Origin: Polysphondylium violaceum | Lineage: Eukaryota > Evosea > Eumycetozoa > Dictyosteliales > Dictyosteliaceae | Direction: 5' to 3' | Length of the DNA stretch: 49,308 nt | Assembly: GCA_000277445.1 (NCBI GenBank) | Contig: AJWJ01000126.1 | Location: forward strand, 1 to 49,308 | Shown: positions 35,169-46,064 of the stretch, piece by piece | Position numbering within the stretch: position 1 is the stretch's first letter | Layout: each line of letters begins with the position of its first letter | The notes under the pieces: generated by a model | Seen by the model: the letters and a program-made list of their open reading frames with translations, nothing else | The model's database searches: none | What the model was told of the DNA's origin: nothing | Position numbers and translations under genes: made by a program

Positions 35169-36842
35169 TTATGAAGAGTTGTCATTTTGACGAAAAAAAT
35201 TACGATAGTCATGAGTTGAGGGCAATAGTTGAGATCTCTTGACCAAATCTTGGTGCATCTTTTTATCTTGAGACGAGCTTTTGAGATCCAGTCGTTGGTA
35301 GAGGAAATTGAATACCTCTTTTTTGCTGTACTCCATGGCGTTCAAGAGAGCGTTTTTGTAGGGATAGTTGTTGGCAACGAGGAATTGCACAATGTCTAGA
35401 TGGCCGCGGAGGGCGGCATTGTCAATGGCATTGGTCGAGCATCCCTCAAGACGGTTGCCGTGGAGGAAATGGACAACCTGTGAGTATCCGCCAAGGGCGG
35501 CCAGGTCCATGGCGTTGGTGGTGCATCCCTCCTTTCTGTTGAGATGGAGAAACTCGACGATTTCCAAATGGCCCATTTGGGCCGCCAGGTCCATGGCATT
35601 CTTGGTGCATGTGGCACCCGATTCGTGCAAGAGTTGCACGATGGCATAGTTGCCCTTGAAACATGTGTAGTCAAAACCGTGTGGTGTGGGCAAGAGTCTG
35701 TGGGTCTTGATGAGAAACTCGGCAATGTCGTAATGGTTGTTGATGCAGGCATTCACCGTAGCCTGAGCTGAGTTGATCGGTGAGAACAGTTTGACAATGT
35801 CAAAGTGTCCGTTGAGGCTGGCAAACTCGATGGCGTAGCTGGTGCATCCCTCTTTGCGGTGGGTGAGCAGGTAATGCACGACCTGTGTGTGGCCGTTCTC
35901 GGCAGCATAGTTGACGGCGTCTTGGGTGCAGTGTATGGTGGGTATGTTTTCATGGAGATACTGCACAATCTCTAAATGGCCCTGGCTGGCTGCGCTCACC
36001 ATAGTGTTTTTGGAGGGGCCCTCCTTGCGGTGCTCGTGGAGAAACTGAACAATCTCGAGATAGCCTTTTCTCGCAGCACACTCCATCGCATAGCTGGAGC
36101 AGTTTTTTATGTGTAGACGGTTATAGTGCAGCCACTTGACCACTTCAAAGTGTCGGTGTTCGGCGGCAATGTCGATGGCAAACAGCTTGTCGTCAATGAA
36201 TGAAAAGTCGTAGCTAGGAAACAGTTTCTCTTTTTCAGTCATATACTTTATCACGTCCAAGTAGCCGTGTTTAGCGGCATTGTATATGCCCTTGGAGTGG
36301 AATATCGCCTCGGCCTTTGCCTCCTTTTCCCTGTACAAGTAGTCGACAATCTCGATATTGGGCTGGTGGCACGACAGTATCACCATCGACGAGCAATTGG
36401 TCAGCGTGTTGGTGTAGATGTACAAAAACTCTTTAAAGCTCTTTACACGCTTAAAAAACAACTCTAGTATATGTTCATCACCTGTGCTCTTTACCGTTCG
36501 CAATCTATAGGGACCATTATTACCGGTACTTTTACTGTTGTTGTTGTTGTTGTGAATGCTGCCATTCAATTCTCTGAGATGTATCTTGTCGACAAGTAGA
36601 CCCAAATGACCACACTTTAGCATCCAGCCGACTTCAAAGATCTTGTAATAGGGTGTACCTGTGCCTCGGATAAACGAGAATATATGATTAAACAATACCG
36701 AATTCTTAAAGATCTTTTTAAACAATAATTCATATAAGGGTATTGACTGGTGTTGATGTCTTTGCTGCTGCTGGTGATGATGATGGTGATGGTGTTGTTG
36801 GTGATGTTGGTGGTGGTGTTGATGGTGTTGTGATCTATCCAT
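35169..36842 (-). CDS. Ankyrin-repeat protein (557 aa)
   Basis: Single exon. A His/Gln-rich N-terminus (1-33) is followed by a helical IPLYELLFKKIFKNSVLFNHIFSFI segment at about 34-60, the recurrent start of a large dictyostelid ankyrin family and F-box-like in pattern. From about 165 to 525 there are roughly eleven ankyrin-type units with the core GHLEIVQFLH..RKEG and variants (for example GYLDVIKYMTEKEK, GHTQVVHYLLTHRKEG, GYSQVVHFLHGNRLEG). The tail is hydrophilic. It is likely a protein-interaction scaffold, perhaps a substrate receptor; that is inference. Third codon positions are GC-rich compared with the PH gene. No intron, consistent with an expanding retro- or tandem-duplicated family. 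Confidence 0.93.
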   Translation of the reverse strand: MDRSQHHQHHHQHHQQHHHHHHHQQQQRHQHQSIPLYELLFKKIFKNSVLFNHIFSFIRGTGTPYYKIFEVGWMLKCGHLGLLVDKIHLRELNGSIHNNNNNSKSTGNNGPYRLRTVKSTGDEHILELFFKRVKSFKEFLYIYTNTLTNCSSMVILSCHQPNIEIVDYLYREKEAKAEAIFHSKGIYNAAKHGYLDVIKYMTEKEKLFPSYDFSFIDDKLFAIDIAAEHRHFEVVKWLHYNRLHIKNCSSYAMECAARKGYLEIVQFLHEHRKEGPSKNTMVSAASQGHLEIVQYLHENIPTIHCTQDAVNYAAENGHTQVVHYLLTHRKEGCTSYAIEFASLNGHFDIVKLFSPINSAQATVNACINNHYDIAEFLIKTHRLLPTPHGFDYTCFKGNYAIVQLLHESGATCTKNAMDLAAQMGHLEIVEFLHLNRKEGCTTNAMDLAALGGYSQVVHFLHGNRLEGCSTNAIDNAALRGHLDIVQFLVANNYPYKNALLNAMEYSKKEVFNFLYQRLDLKSSSQDKKMHQDLVKRSQLLPSTHDYRNFFRQNDNSS

Positions 36843-37349
36843 TTCCTTTGTTTAATATATATCTAGATCGAGTATAAAAAAAAACTCTCATTTTTTTGAA
36901 AAAAAAGTGAATTTTGCAAAAAACATAAAATTTAAAAAAAATATTTTTTTGCTCTATATAAGCAAATCTATTTTTAGATATTTATTAAATATCTATTGAT
37001 TGAAGGCCATCGATTATTTGTGTTTTAAAATATTTAACTTATCTTTATTTTATGTGTTCTAAAATCTGTAGAAAAGAATCATTTCTATTTAAACATACCC
37101 GACATAAATAAAAAGATATAAATTCTCATTCGTTGTGGACTATTATATCATTCATCACTAACTTTATTGTCGAATATCTCATTAGTTTGTTGACTATTTT
37201 GGAGTGATGTTTTTCAGATAAAAAAAAATTGTTACCCAACAAACCCAAACTTTTGTTTTTTTTTTTTTCTAAAAATTTTGATCAAACAGTTTTTTCAATT
37301 TATCTCTTTCTTTCTTTAATTCTATCTCTTTCTATTTAATTGTAATATA
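36843..37349. other. Divergent promoter spacer
   Basis: 507 nt between the ankyrin gene (minus) and the LIM gene (plus). A/T runs, plus a pyrimidine-rich TCTTTCTTTCTTT stretch at about 37303-37335 just upstream of the LIM ATG. No gene seen. Confidence 0.5.
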
Positions 37350-37693
37350 ATGCCACCAAAGTTTGGAAGTTCTGAAAAGTGCGGTTCCTGTGCCAAGAGG
37401 TAAGTGCTTATATTTTACTTTTCTTATTTATTGTTGGTTGACCACTAATCATCATATTAATCCGATATTATAGCGTATACGCAGCAGAGAAATCACCCAT
37501 TATGTTGGGAGAAAAGTCATTTCACAAGGCTTGTATGTTGTGTTGTGAATGCAGAAAAGGTTTAGACTCTACAAACATTTGTGAGAATGAAAGTAAACTT
37601 TACTGTAAAGCTTGTTATGGTAAAAACTTTGGTCCACGTATCTTTGGTTACAGTGGTGGTGGTGTTTTAGGTAATACCTCTGCTAATGTTTAA
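37350..37693 (+). CDS. Single LIM-domain protein, CRP-like (89 aa)
   Basis: Exons 37350-37399 and 37474-37693 (intron 74 nt) give 89 residues: MPPKFGSSEKCGSCAKSVYAA and on. The zinc ligands fit a LIM domain exactly: CxxC at 11/14, 19 residues, HxxCxxCxxC, 17 residues, CxxC. The Gly-rich tail GPRIFGYSGGGVLG is the feature that follows LIM domains in cysteine-rich proteins (CRP/CRIP). CRPs bind actin and alpha-actinin or act as adaptors between cytoskeleton and nucleus; here only one LIM domain is present, about half a CRP. The first ATG is in the right place for the family. The gene is complete. Confidence 0.95.
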
Positions 37694-37956
37694 ATCTATG
37701 ATCAAACAATCAAACAAATCCCCCAATTTGTGGAAAAATGTACAAATAAAATTATAAAGTTATACTCAACTTGCATACAGAACCTATGATTTCAAATTAA
37801 AAGCAAAGATGTGTTTCATTGTTACAATAAGAGTAGAAGGCAGATTCACCAATTAGATTGATTTATATATCCATATATGGGAACTAGATCAATTTGATAT
37901 TTATAAATAATTTAATCAGATAACTTTATTAAACAAGGTTGCTTTGAAGAGACATG
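37694..37956. other. Spacer 3' of the LIM gene
   Basis: AT-rich, no gene. Includes the palindromic TATATCCATATATGGGAA around 37867-37884 and ATCAATTTGAT at 37889-37899, upstream of the hairpin described next. Confidence 0.45.
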
Positions 37957-38030
37957 AACGATTTGGTCTTGTTCGCCCACAGCCCAGGCGAGGTCCAAAA
38001 TAACAAGACAATTCGTTGTTTTTTTTTTTT
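37957..38030 (+). ncRNA. Candidate structured small RNA with T-run terminator
   Basis: A GC-rich island in AT-rich DNA folds as a hairpin. AACGA (37957-37961) pairs with TCGTT (38013-38017); GTCTTGTT (37966-37973) pairs perfectly with AACAAGAC (38002-38009); two more pairs lie between, for about 15 bp with one mismatch and one bulge. Inside, CGCC (37974-37977) pairs with GGCG (37987-37990) around loop CACAGCCCA. A 12-T run begins at 38019, as expected for an RNA polymerase III terminator. No ORF. Dictyostelid class I RNAs are of similar size with a terminal stem and a CCTTACAGCAA motif next to it; that exact motif is absent, only ACAGC is shared. It could instead be 5' UTR structure of the next gene. 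Confidence 0.4.
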
Positions 38031-38118
38031 AAATTTTTTTTTCATTGCGGAGAGATACACAGACCACATTTAATTAAGATAGATCAGTGTGTCTATGTGA
38101 TTGATATCTGGCGTTGCA

Positions 38119-40105
38119 ATGATGACATCCATTCATAATGATGTTGTTGATGATGATGATGATAATCACCACAATATCATTATCTCTGCTATTCAACCCT
38201 ATTTGGTCAGTTTCAATAGTTTAATCAATGATATAGGATACTCGCGTGATGAACAGGCGATAGAAAACGATGGGTTGTCAGATGATTTAATCAAAGTAAT
38301 CATAGACAGAATGAATAAATTCAAGGAAAAGATAAATCAGTTATTACTACAAAAGGATACAATCAGAGATGAAATCAATTTGATAATGGTACATTTAAAT
38401 TTACTCTCTATCAGTAGCAGTCATCCTGATGAAGCATCGTCATTGACATATATAAGCAATGATGTTGACACAGATATGAATGATCAATATACAGTACAAG
38501 ACAGACATATAGTTCAAGTACATAAAGATTTATTTAGTCAGAGTAATGATGGGAGTGACAATGATAGTTATAAACCTAATCATCAACTTTATGTTATACT
38601 GAAACAATATCAATTGAAGCATAAAGAAATAGTTAATGTATGTATTGGATATGTAGATCATCTACTGTATTTAAACGAGATATCTAATCATCTCTACCCA
38701 TACACAGGTATATGAAGATAGAAGTAATGTATTGGATAAATTGTATAATGAAATGAAAGGATTGTGTATAGAAATGGGTATCGATGTAAATCAAGGATTC
38801 GAGGAAATGGGCTATCCATCGAGCAAGAGAATCAGAGACGTTTGTAAAGAAATTCAGAAATTAAAGGATATAAAATCAGGTGCCATGGAGAGCCTCGGTC
38901 GACTTGAACAAGAAATTAGAGCATTGATGGGCGAGCTCGACAGTGCGCCAGCCAATTACAGTATGCAGCAATTGAGTCAGTTGCTAAACTCTATTGGGTC
39001 TTCCAACAAGGGTGATCTTAAATCACTGGTTGCGCTGATCAGGAAATTAGAGTCAATATCGGGTGAGATGAAAGACATGAAGGCTCACAGAGAAAGAGAG
39101 ATCAAGCGTTTGAATCAGCAGATTAAAAAGAGCTATGTTCAGCTCGGCATCGCCGAGTCTGACAACTCGAGGATCAAGTTCAATTTAGAGAGATCCAAGA
39201 TCAAGGCACCGCTCTCTGTCCAATTGCTCGCGCTCCTCCAGTCTGAAAACAAGAGACTGAATCAATTGAAAAAAGACAAGTTTAAAGACATCTATGACGG
39301 CAAGGCTAAGCGACTCCACCACCTGTGGACCGAGCTCTGTATACCAGAGTCTGAACGAATACTAAACAGCAGCAGCACTGGCGACGCCAGCGACGAGGAC
39401 AGCAAATACAGTACAGAGAATCTCGAATACATGGATCAACAAATCACGCACCTGTCTGAGCTCTTGGAGTCGATGAAGGCCATATTGGCCAAGGTCAAGA
39501 GACGAGAGTTTCTCAAAGAGGGCATGAAGACATTTGAAAAACAAGCCAGTGACGACTCGAATCGATTCAAAGGCAGCTCCGTACGTCTACTCGAGGAGGC
39601 CAAGTTTAGAAAAATCGTGAGCAAAGAGTTTCCCAAGCTGACCGAAGACCTCCAAAAAGAGCTCACAGACTGGGAGCAGTTGCACCAAAAGAGATTCTTT
39701 TACTATGGCACACCGTATCTTGTTTTAATGAACAGTGAGACCGAGAGACCAGATTTCGATCTCCTCCATCTCCGTCTCTCAACGAAAAATGAATCACTCT
39801 CCAGCTCATCACCCATGGTATCAACCACTCCCCTTGTACAAAATAACAATAGCAGCAGTATTAGTAAACAACAACAAACATCTCCACCCAAGACTCCACC
39901 CATTTCCAATCCATCGTCTCCCTCACCATCCACTTCCAAACCCAGACCATTTCTCAAGAGAACATCCATGTCATCACTTCCAACGCCTCATAGCTCCACA
40001 CCGACATCGTTATCAGCGTCCACTTCATCACTCTCCAACAACAAAACACCTGTTCGTACTCCTTTAAAAAGAGAGTCTAGTGTAGGTGTATCAAAACAAA
40101 GATAA
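38119..40105 (+). CDS. MAP65/PRC1/Ase1-family microtubule bundling protein (638 aa)
   Basis: Exons 38119-38637 and 38708-40105 (intron 70 nt) join as ..KEIVN-VYEDRSNVLDKLYNEM.. . The body is almost entirely helical, with the MAP65/Ase1 pattern: coiled N-terminal dimerisation region, then spectrin-like microtubule-binding repeats containing KRLHHLWTELCIPESER and EEAKFRKIVSKEFPKLTEDLQKEL..WEQLHQKRFFYYGTPYL. The tail (about 520-638) is Ser/Thr/Pro-rich and basic with several SP/TP sites (PPKTPPISNPSSPSPS), the usual place for Cdk regulation. These proteins crosslink antiparallel microtubules at the spindle midzone during cytokinesis. The first ATG is at 38119. Family placement is firm; the symbol is left open. 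Confidence 0.9.
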
Positions 40106-40238
40106 ACACATATAGCAAGCAATACAATATTTACTCTAATAAATAAATATTTATTATCTTTTTTTTGCACTCATAAATACCAGAATAGATGTATTCAGAG
40201 TATTTGGGACGTTTATCATCTTTTAAATCTATGTTTGC

Positions 40239-40315
40239 CATAATTTTCAAAATGGATGGACTTGAATCTTTCTCCTACTTGGAAATAGGAGAGAATTAAT
40301 TCTTTGAAAATCATG
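40239..40315. repeat. 77-nt imperfect inverted repeat in a spacer
   Basis: Outer arms CATAATTTTCAAA (40239-40251) and TTTGAAAATCATG (40303-40315) are complementary at 12 of 13 positions; inner arms TCTCCTA (40271-40277) and TAGGAGA (40286-40292) are perfect. It lies in the 421-nt spacer 40106-40526 between MAP65 and the F-box-like gene, which otherwise shows only A/T runs. The arm core TTTGAAAATCAT also occurs at 99-110 and 430-441. Could be a small MITE-like relic or transcript structure. Confidence 0.4.
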
Positions 40316-40526
40316 ACAAAAATAGAAAGATGCTTGGAATTGCAAAGTAGAGAAGTCCGTCTCTTCTGTCTTTTATCAAGTTCACATATTTATGTTTTGA
40401 GAATTGTATGAATTTTTTTGATAATTTATGAAGATTTATTTTTTTTTTTTTTTTTTTTTGTTTCTTCACACACCAAAACAGGAAGCTCATGTAATTCTAT
40501 TCCCCTTTGGATATGTAGACTTAATA

Positions 40527-42650
40527 ATGGATAACACATATGTAATTTTAAATATAATCAAGCATTGTGATATGTATCAAAATGTGACAACAATTCCATT
40601 TGTTTGCAAGAGATGGTATGAGGTTTCCAAATCAAATTATGTTTGGATCAATTACTTTATCAAAGGACTCTATACCAAAGACACGAGATTGGAAAATAAA
40701 TTTGACGATGACGAGACAACTAAAAATGTAATAGAGCTAGTTAGATATAGTCAAGAGTCACCCAATAACAACAATAACAATAATAATAATATGGCTGTCA
40801 ATGATTTTAATTGGAATCAGTTTCAGAGTAAATTATTTAAACAACTGTCATTGCCAATCTATGACCAACAGATTTCATTTAAAAAGATATGCTACGATGT
40901 GTTTGGCTGTGAAATTAAAGCCATGCAGACATTTTATAAACTCTATCATAGGGTAAGAGATGTAAATGGAAATCTATACGACTATCTCTATGACGGCCAG
41001 AGTAAAGATAAAGATGAGTGTGTGAGTCGAAATGCAACCATACAAAAAGAATGTCAAGTTGTTATGGATTATTTATCTAGTTTCTCGCCACTGGTTTGCA
41101 AGACATTCACCAACAACTATAATATCGTTGAAAACTACTTTAACTTTCAACCGTCCAATGGTGGACCTTGCTTTAAATACAAAAAACAATTTAAATTTCA
41201 TATCTTTCATCCAAGCTTAATGAATTTAGCCAAAGATAGTCATAGTAGTTCAACAGACATAAATAATAACAATAACACGAGTAATATAAAGAAAAATAAT
41301 GGATTAGATCAAATGGAAATAGAGAGTGAAAAGGAAAAAAAACAACAACAAGATGATATAGATGATAATATTGAACTACGCTATGTCACATTTACATTGA
41401 ATATGGATACAAATGTAGAGTTTTCAACACTAAAGTATATTTTATTACACTTTACCGCCACATTGGTTGATTTAAAGAATGGCAGCCGAAAAGAGATTGT
41501 TATACTCAACCACAACAGAAACGATGTCAATCAAATATTAAATTTCCTCACCAGTTTTCCATCGTCCAACAACAACCAACTTGTCAGCTACCAACTATCA
41601 CTCTTTTCCCAATTTGCAAATTTCTCAAACATGGAGAAAACCAAAATCGATGAGATTATCGAATTTATCGATTTACCAGACTTTTCCACATTTAATCTAT
41701 TGTTCAACTCGTACAACTCGTATTCGACTGGCAACAAAAGAAGAATTCAAAGCGAAGGGAAAGATTTCATTTTACCAACCGACCAAAACTTTAGACTCCA
41801 AGATTTCATCGACACTCATACAAGTGATCTAAATGAAATTCGTGATCAATACATATATCTATTAAATTGGAAACATAAATTAAAATCAATGAATAATATT
41901 CTAACTGTTTGTATTTCTCGCTATTTATTGTTGATTCATTATATAAACTAACCAACAAATACACAGAGCCAAGAATTAAATGAAAAAAAGAAACAGAGAT
42001 TCTATGATCTATTAAAGAGTTCTAATATCATTGTAATGTCAAATTTGGAAGTAAGCTTTGAAGAGCCTTTGTTTGAATTGTATATAAATAATGAAACTTG
42101 CTTTTATAATGAAAGAAAAAAGATTAGTTTTAAAACCTATTTAAAGTTTAGAATGGAAGATACTTTGAATATCGATAGTGACAGCGAAGATCATTCTCAA
42201 TTCTTTATGGCAATGTTTATGAAATCCAATAATTCACGACGTCAAAGTGGAATTAATAATAATAATAACAATAATAATGGAATGAGATCGTCTTCATCAT
42301 CACCATTTAATAATAGTAGTACTATGTTTTCCCCACCTTCTCAACACCATCATCACCAACATTTTAGATCAGTATCGTCACCAACAACAACAACACCATC
42401 ATTACCTGGTCGACCACCAACCATACAAACAGAATTAAATAAGGTATTTGAAATACCAGTCATATCTCTTAGATCACCCATCGATGTCCATATGACTGGT
42501 TTAGAAGATCTCCAATACATTATTGGATTGGGTCAAATCTCCACATCTGAATTTATAGAATTCCTCTTGTATCTCTACCAAATCGATCATTTTGTCAAAT
42601 TTGATGATAATTGGAGACAGTTTATTGTCAATTTAAACAGCATGAAATAA
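40527..42650 (+). CDS. F-box-like protein of unknown function (687 aa)
   Basis: Exons 40527-41906 and 41967-42650 (intron 60 nt, with CTAAC near its end) join as ..NNILT-SQELNEKKK.. . Residues 1-45 (VILNIIKHCDMYQNVTTIPFVCKRWYEVSKSNYVWINYF) follow the F-box pattern, implying a Skp1-binding substrate adaptor for SCF ubiquitin ligase. The rest has no domain I recognise; it contains Asn-runs (about 112-122 and 530-540), a Lys/Glu/Gln-rich stretch near 270, and a His/Ser/Pro-rich region near 560. The start is the ATG at 40527, because upstream in-frame sequence is a Phe run made from poly-T. F-box identity is moderate; downstream substrate-binding fold unknown. Confidence 0.75.
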
Positions 42651-42848
42651 AAAAACAAGTATTGTGTTTTTATACCCATATCCATATATATCCAACAATC
42701 ATTGTTGGCAGTGAACACACATATGATTTTTTTTTTTTTTTTTTCAATTTTTTTTAATTTTTTTTCATTTTTCAAAAGGGGCGACATAATTGCATTGCCT
42801 AATTTATATTTAGATATATATCACGCACATAGATTAGATTGGATAAAG

Positions 42849-44572
42849 ATGGCTGATGCGTTGACTATGCTTAGAGATGTGCTCGTAAAGGGATCGCAAC
42901 CTTTGATCGAAGGGGATGAGTTTGTGTTTGGCAGAACAAGATTCCCCAAGACAGCACCCACAGCCTTTAGAGCTTCGACTGGTAACCAACCATACACGCT
43001 AAATGCTGTGTATCTGTGTCATGCAAACAGAGATCTCACTCGTGGTGCCTACATTCTTGCATGTACCAGAGCAAACACTCCAACCGTTGCTTTGTAAGTA
43101 CAGATAGACAGAGATCATTTGAGATAGGTGTGCGTTATACTAACATGTTGTGCGTGCAGTAATGACAAGAAAGAGTTGTTGGCATTCTTGGACGGAGAGA
43201 TCACACAGTCGGCATCTATAGTATACGATGTCTTGCCACCTAGTGGTGGAGGTGCAGGTGGCGATGTCGGTGTGATGCCTATGGATATATCGAGTAGTTT
43301 TGAAAACACACAGACATCGATGATGGCTGGACAACAGAATATGGATATTGGCGGTGTGTCGAGCACCCAGATGCCCTTGGATGCATTTGGTGCTTCGTTG
43401 GATTACTTGGACAGCGCCCTATCTGGGTTTGGTGGCACAGACTCGTCACACGATATTCAGTCAAGATACAAGATCGATTTACAAGAATTGGAATTAACCG
43501 AAGAACAAAAGAAAGAAAAGGATGCATTTGGTTTGAAAATCGATGCCAACAGAGTCAAACCAGATATGACAGAGACAGAGGATAGTTTTATTGAGGCCAT
43601 AAAGTTAAAGAGAAAGAATTTAGAGCAAGAGAAGTCTGGTTTTGTTTTAGCCGATGAAACAATCACAAAGAAGATACAAGAAAGAGAGAAATCTTCAAAT
43701 GACAGAGTTTCAATTTTACAATCACAATCTGTATGTTCATAGTGGAGTCGAGCGTAGAGAAGATACCCATACTAACATTGTATACACTAGGTATTTTCAA
43801 ATATTTTAAATAGTTACAAGAAGTTTAAAGCTGAAGAAGAAGAAAAGAAGAGAAAGCCACAAAAAGCAAACGGCCATCCATCCAATTCATCATCCTCATC
43901 ATCTACATCATCGTCATCCAATTCAACAAATATCTCTCAATTGAAAAACAGTATGTATTAATACTAGTAGTTACTAATAATTGTATTGAATCTAACATTT
44001 TTATATTATTTAGGAACACCAATTATCATTGTACCATCATCTTTAACTTCCCCACTCACTATATATAATGCATTAGAATTCCTTGAATCATCTAAATTTG
44101 TATCTACACTTGAAAAGAAACAAGAACTTACTCAACAACATTTACCCAAACCATCTTTGGTCACTTTTGATAGAATGACCACCAATCACAAGATCTCTTA
44201 TGAAATTATCGATAATATAAGACTACTCAAACCAGATGATTGGATGCGTGTTGCTGCAGTGTTTGTTCAAGGTGAGGCATGGCAATTTAAAGATTGGAAA
44301 TGGAGTACCCCCGTCGATCTTTTGGCCCATGTTAAAGGCTATTATATTAAATTTGACGACACCACTCTTCCAGAGGTTGTGAAATCATGGGATGTTAGAA
44401 TTTTAAATGTATGTATAGGGTAGAGTATAGACATCTAAACATTGTACTAATACACTCACTACACTACCAGTTATCGAAAACTAAAAGACATTTGGATCAA
44501 ACTGCCACCGTAGAGTTTTGGAACTCTTTTGATGAATACATCTTATCAAAGAAGTCTTATTTAAATCATTAA
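42849..44572 (+). CDS. cdc73: Parafibromin/CDC73, Paf1 complex subunit (490 aa)
   Basis: Five exons: 42849-43093, 43160-43730, 43791-43950, 44014-44408, 44471-44572, all joined in frame (introns 60-66 nt). CDC73 is a subunit of the nuclear Paf1 complex that travels with RNA polymerase II and supports elongation and histone modification. The N-terminus MADALTMLRDVLVKG..GDEFVFG and the NDKKELLAFLDGE segment match CDC73. The C-terminal Ras-like domain (about 325-490) is well conserved: TPIIIVPSSLTSPLTIYNALEFL, LKPDDWMRVAAVFVQGEAWQFKDW, SWDVRILNLSKTKRHLD, FWNSFDEYI. The middle is low-complexity with a long Ser run. It is close to the usual length (human 531). Four of the five exon boundaries carry CTAA[CT] upstream of the acceptor. 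Confidence 0.96.
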
Positions 44573-44658
44573 GTATGGATGTAATGATCATATCTCAACA
44601 AAAGAATAAAAGTTACAGGTTTTATATTACAATGTTTATTGGTGGTTGTGTGGATGCG

Positions 44659-45699
44659 CTAATGCGGTAGGGTTGTAATCCGAATGGATTTGGAAAGGGT
44701 TTCGGTGGAGTGTGAGTAGTGGAGAGGTAATTTCAATTCTTTTAGAGTAGAGGGGAGTGTGGCAGGCAGAGGCCGGTTAAAGTCTTTGCCAAACACAAGG
44801 GTCTCCAATAGCGGAGGGAGGGTGTTGCTATCGATGGGCTGATTAAAGTGTTGTCCAAATCGGATGGATGTTAGTGATGGTGGAAGATCAGATGGTTGGA
44901 GTGGAGAGTCGAAAAAGGCACCAAAGAACAGCTCGGTGAGCGAGGATGGCAGTTGAGGTAATGGAGATTCGTTTACCGATCCCCCAAGATACAGCGTCTT
45001 GAGTGTCTGAGGCAGAGGTAGGGGAAGTCTGAAATCAAAGATACTCTGTACTCTCAGTACCCTGAGGTCTGGAGGCAAGTGCCAAGACAGCAGCGGATGC
45101 TTGATGTGCGCTCCAACTGATATCTCTGTCACGGTACTGGGTACCATTGCCTCGAGGCTCTGATCAAAGTGGCTGGAGAAATGTATTTCCCTTAGTCTGC
45201 GACACTGGTTAAAGAATCTGGGCGCCAAAGAATGGCGTCCCAACCCACCCATGTGCACAATTTCGGTGGAGCAAGGCAAGAAATCACCAGGAATATCCAC
45301 TTGGTCTTCAATTTGATCAGTAAATGTCACGACCGATACACAATTTACTCTATCAATCACACTCTTTTTCTCGACATACCCCGAGATGTGGTTAATGAAT
45401 GCCAACCTATTCACTCGCAACAGTACACGAAAACCCCCATCCCTATCCTCATCGGCCAATCTTGGCAAAAAATCCAAATTATTGATCAACCCCTCCAACC
45501 CACAATCCAACTTTGCCCGCCTCAACACAAAAACACGAACTCGATTGCCAAGATATTTATTTCTCCAAATCTTTATAAAACCATTACCATCACTGGCGGT
45601 TGTTGTCATTGGTTCATTACTATTGGTATTCATTGACTGATGTTCTCTCATATAATAAATAAATCTCCTCACAGGTAATAATCGGGCATAAAAAGTCAT
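44659..45699 (-). CDS. FNIP-repeat protein (346 aa)
   Basis: Single exon, convergent with cdc73. Residues about 160-335 contain leucine-rich FNIP-type repeats of about 22 residues, such as LPPSLTSIRFGQHFNQPI, LPPLLETLVFGKDFNRPL and LPSSLTELFFGAFFDSPL. FNIP repeats are greatly expanded in dictyostelids and form an LRR-like solenoid thought to mediate protein contacts. The N-terminal 150 residues lack the F-box often seen and include basic FIYYMREHQSM and a Thr/Ser/Asn stretch. No signal peptide or membrane segment. Function unknown; protein-binding scaffold is an inference from the repeats. Confidence 0.9.
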   Translation of the reverse strand: MTFYARLLPVRRFIYYMREHQSMNTNSNEPMTTTASDGNGFIKIWRNKYLGNRVRVFVLRRAKLDCGLEGLINNLDFLPRLADEDRDGGFRVLLRVNRLAFINHISGYVEKKSVIDRVNCVSVVTFTDQIEDQVDIPGDFLPCSTEIVHMGGLGRHSLAPRFFNQCRRLREIHFSSHFDQSLEAMVPSTVTEISVGAHIKHPLLSWHLPPDLRVLRVQSIFDFRLPLPLPQTLKTLYLGGSVNESPLPQLPSSLTELFFGAFFDSPLQPSDLPPSLTSIRFGQHFNQPIDSNTLPPLLETLVFGKDFNRPLPATLPSTLKELKLPLHYSHSTETLSKSIRITTLPH

Positions 45700-46064
45700 G
45701 CGAAAAGTTTTTCTTGTTTTTTTTTAAAAAAAATATATTTTTTTAATTTTTTTTTGAAGGTTCAACGCTTTTCGATTGCAGATATTTTGTTTTTTTCAAT
45801 TTTTTTTTTAAATTTTTTTTAAATTTTCACCCACCCCTCTGTCGCCTCCTCGTAGGGCCTTTAATTAATTGCACAGTTCGGATTAAATTATCCAGGCCAT
45901 ACATACATTTTTTTCACATCTTTCACATCATACAGAACAGTTGTGCAACACAACATTTTCATTTCATTTTATACTTTATATTTCTTGTTTTTATATGTAT
46001 AGATATAGATATATAGAGATATAAATCTAGAAAGATATATTTATTGTGTATAGGCAGCAACAAA
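45700..46064. other. Divergent promoter spacer
   Basis: 365 nt between the FNIP gene (minus) and the sulfotransferase (plus), containing A/T runs and a TATAGATATAGATATATAGAGATATA-like stretch near 45999-46023. No gene seen. Confidence 0.5.
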
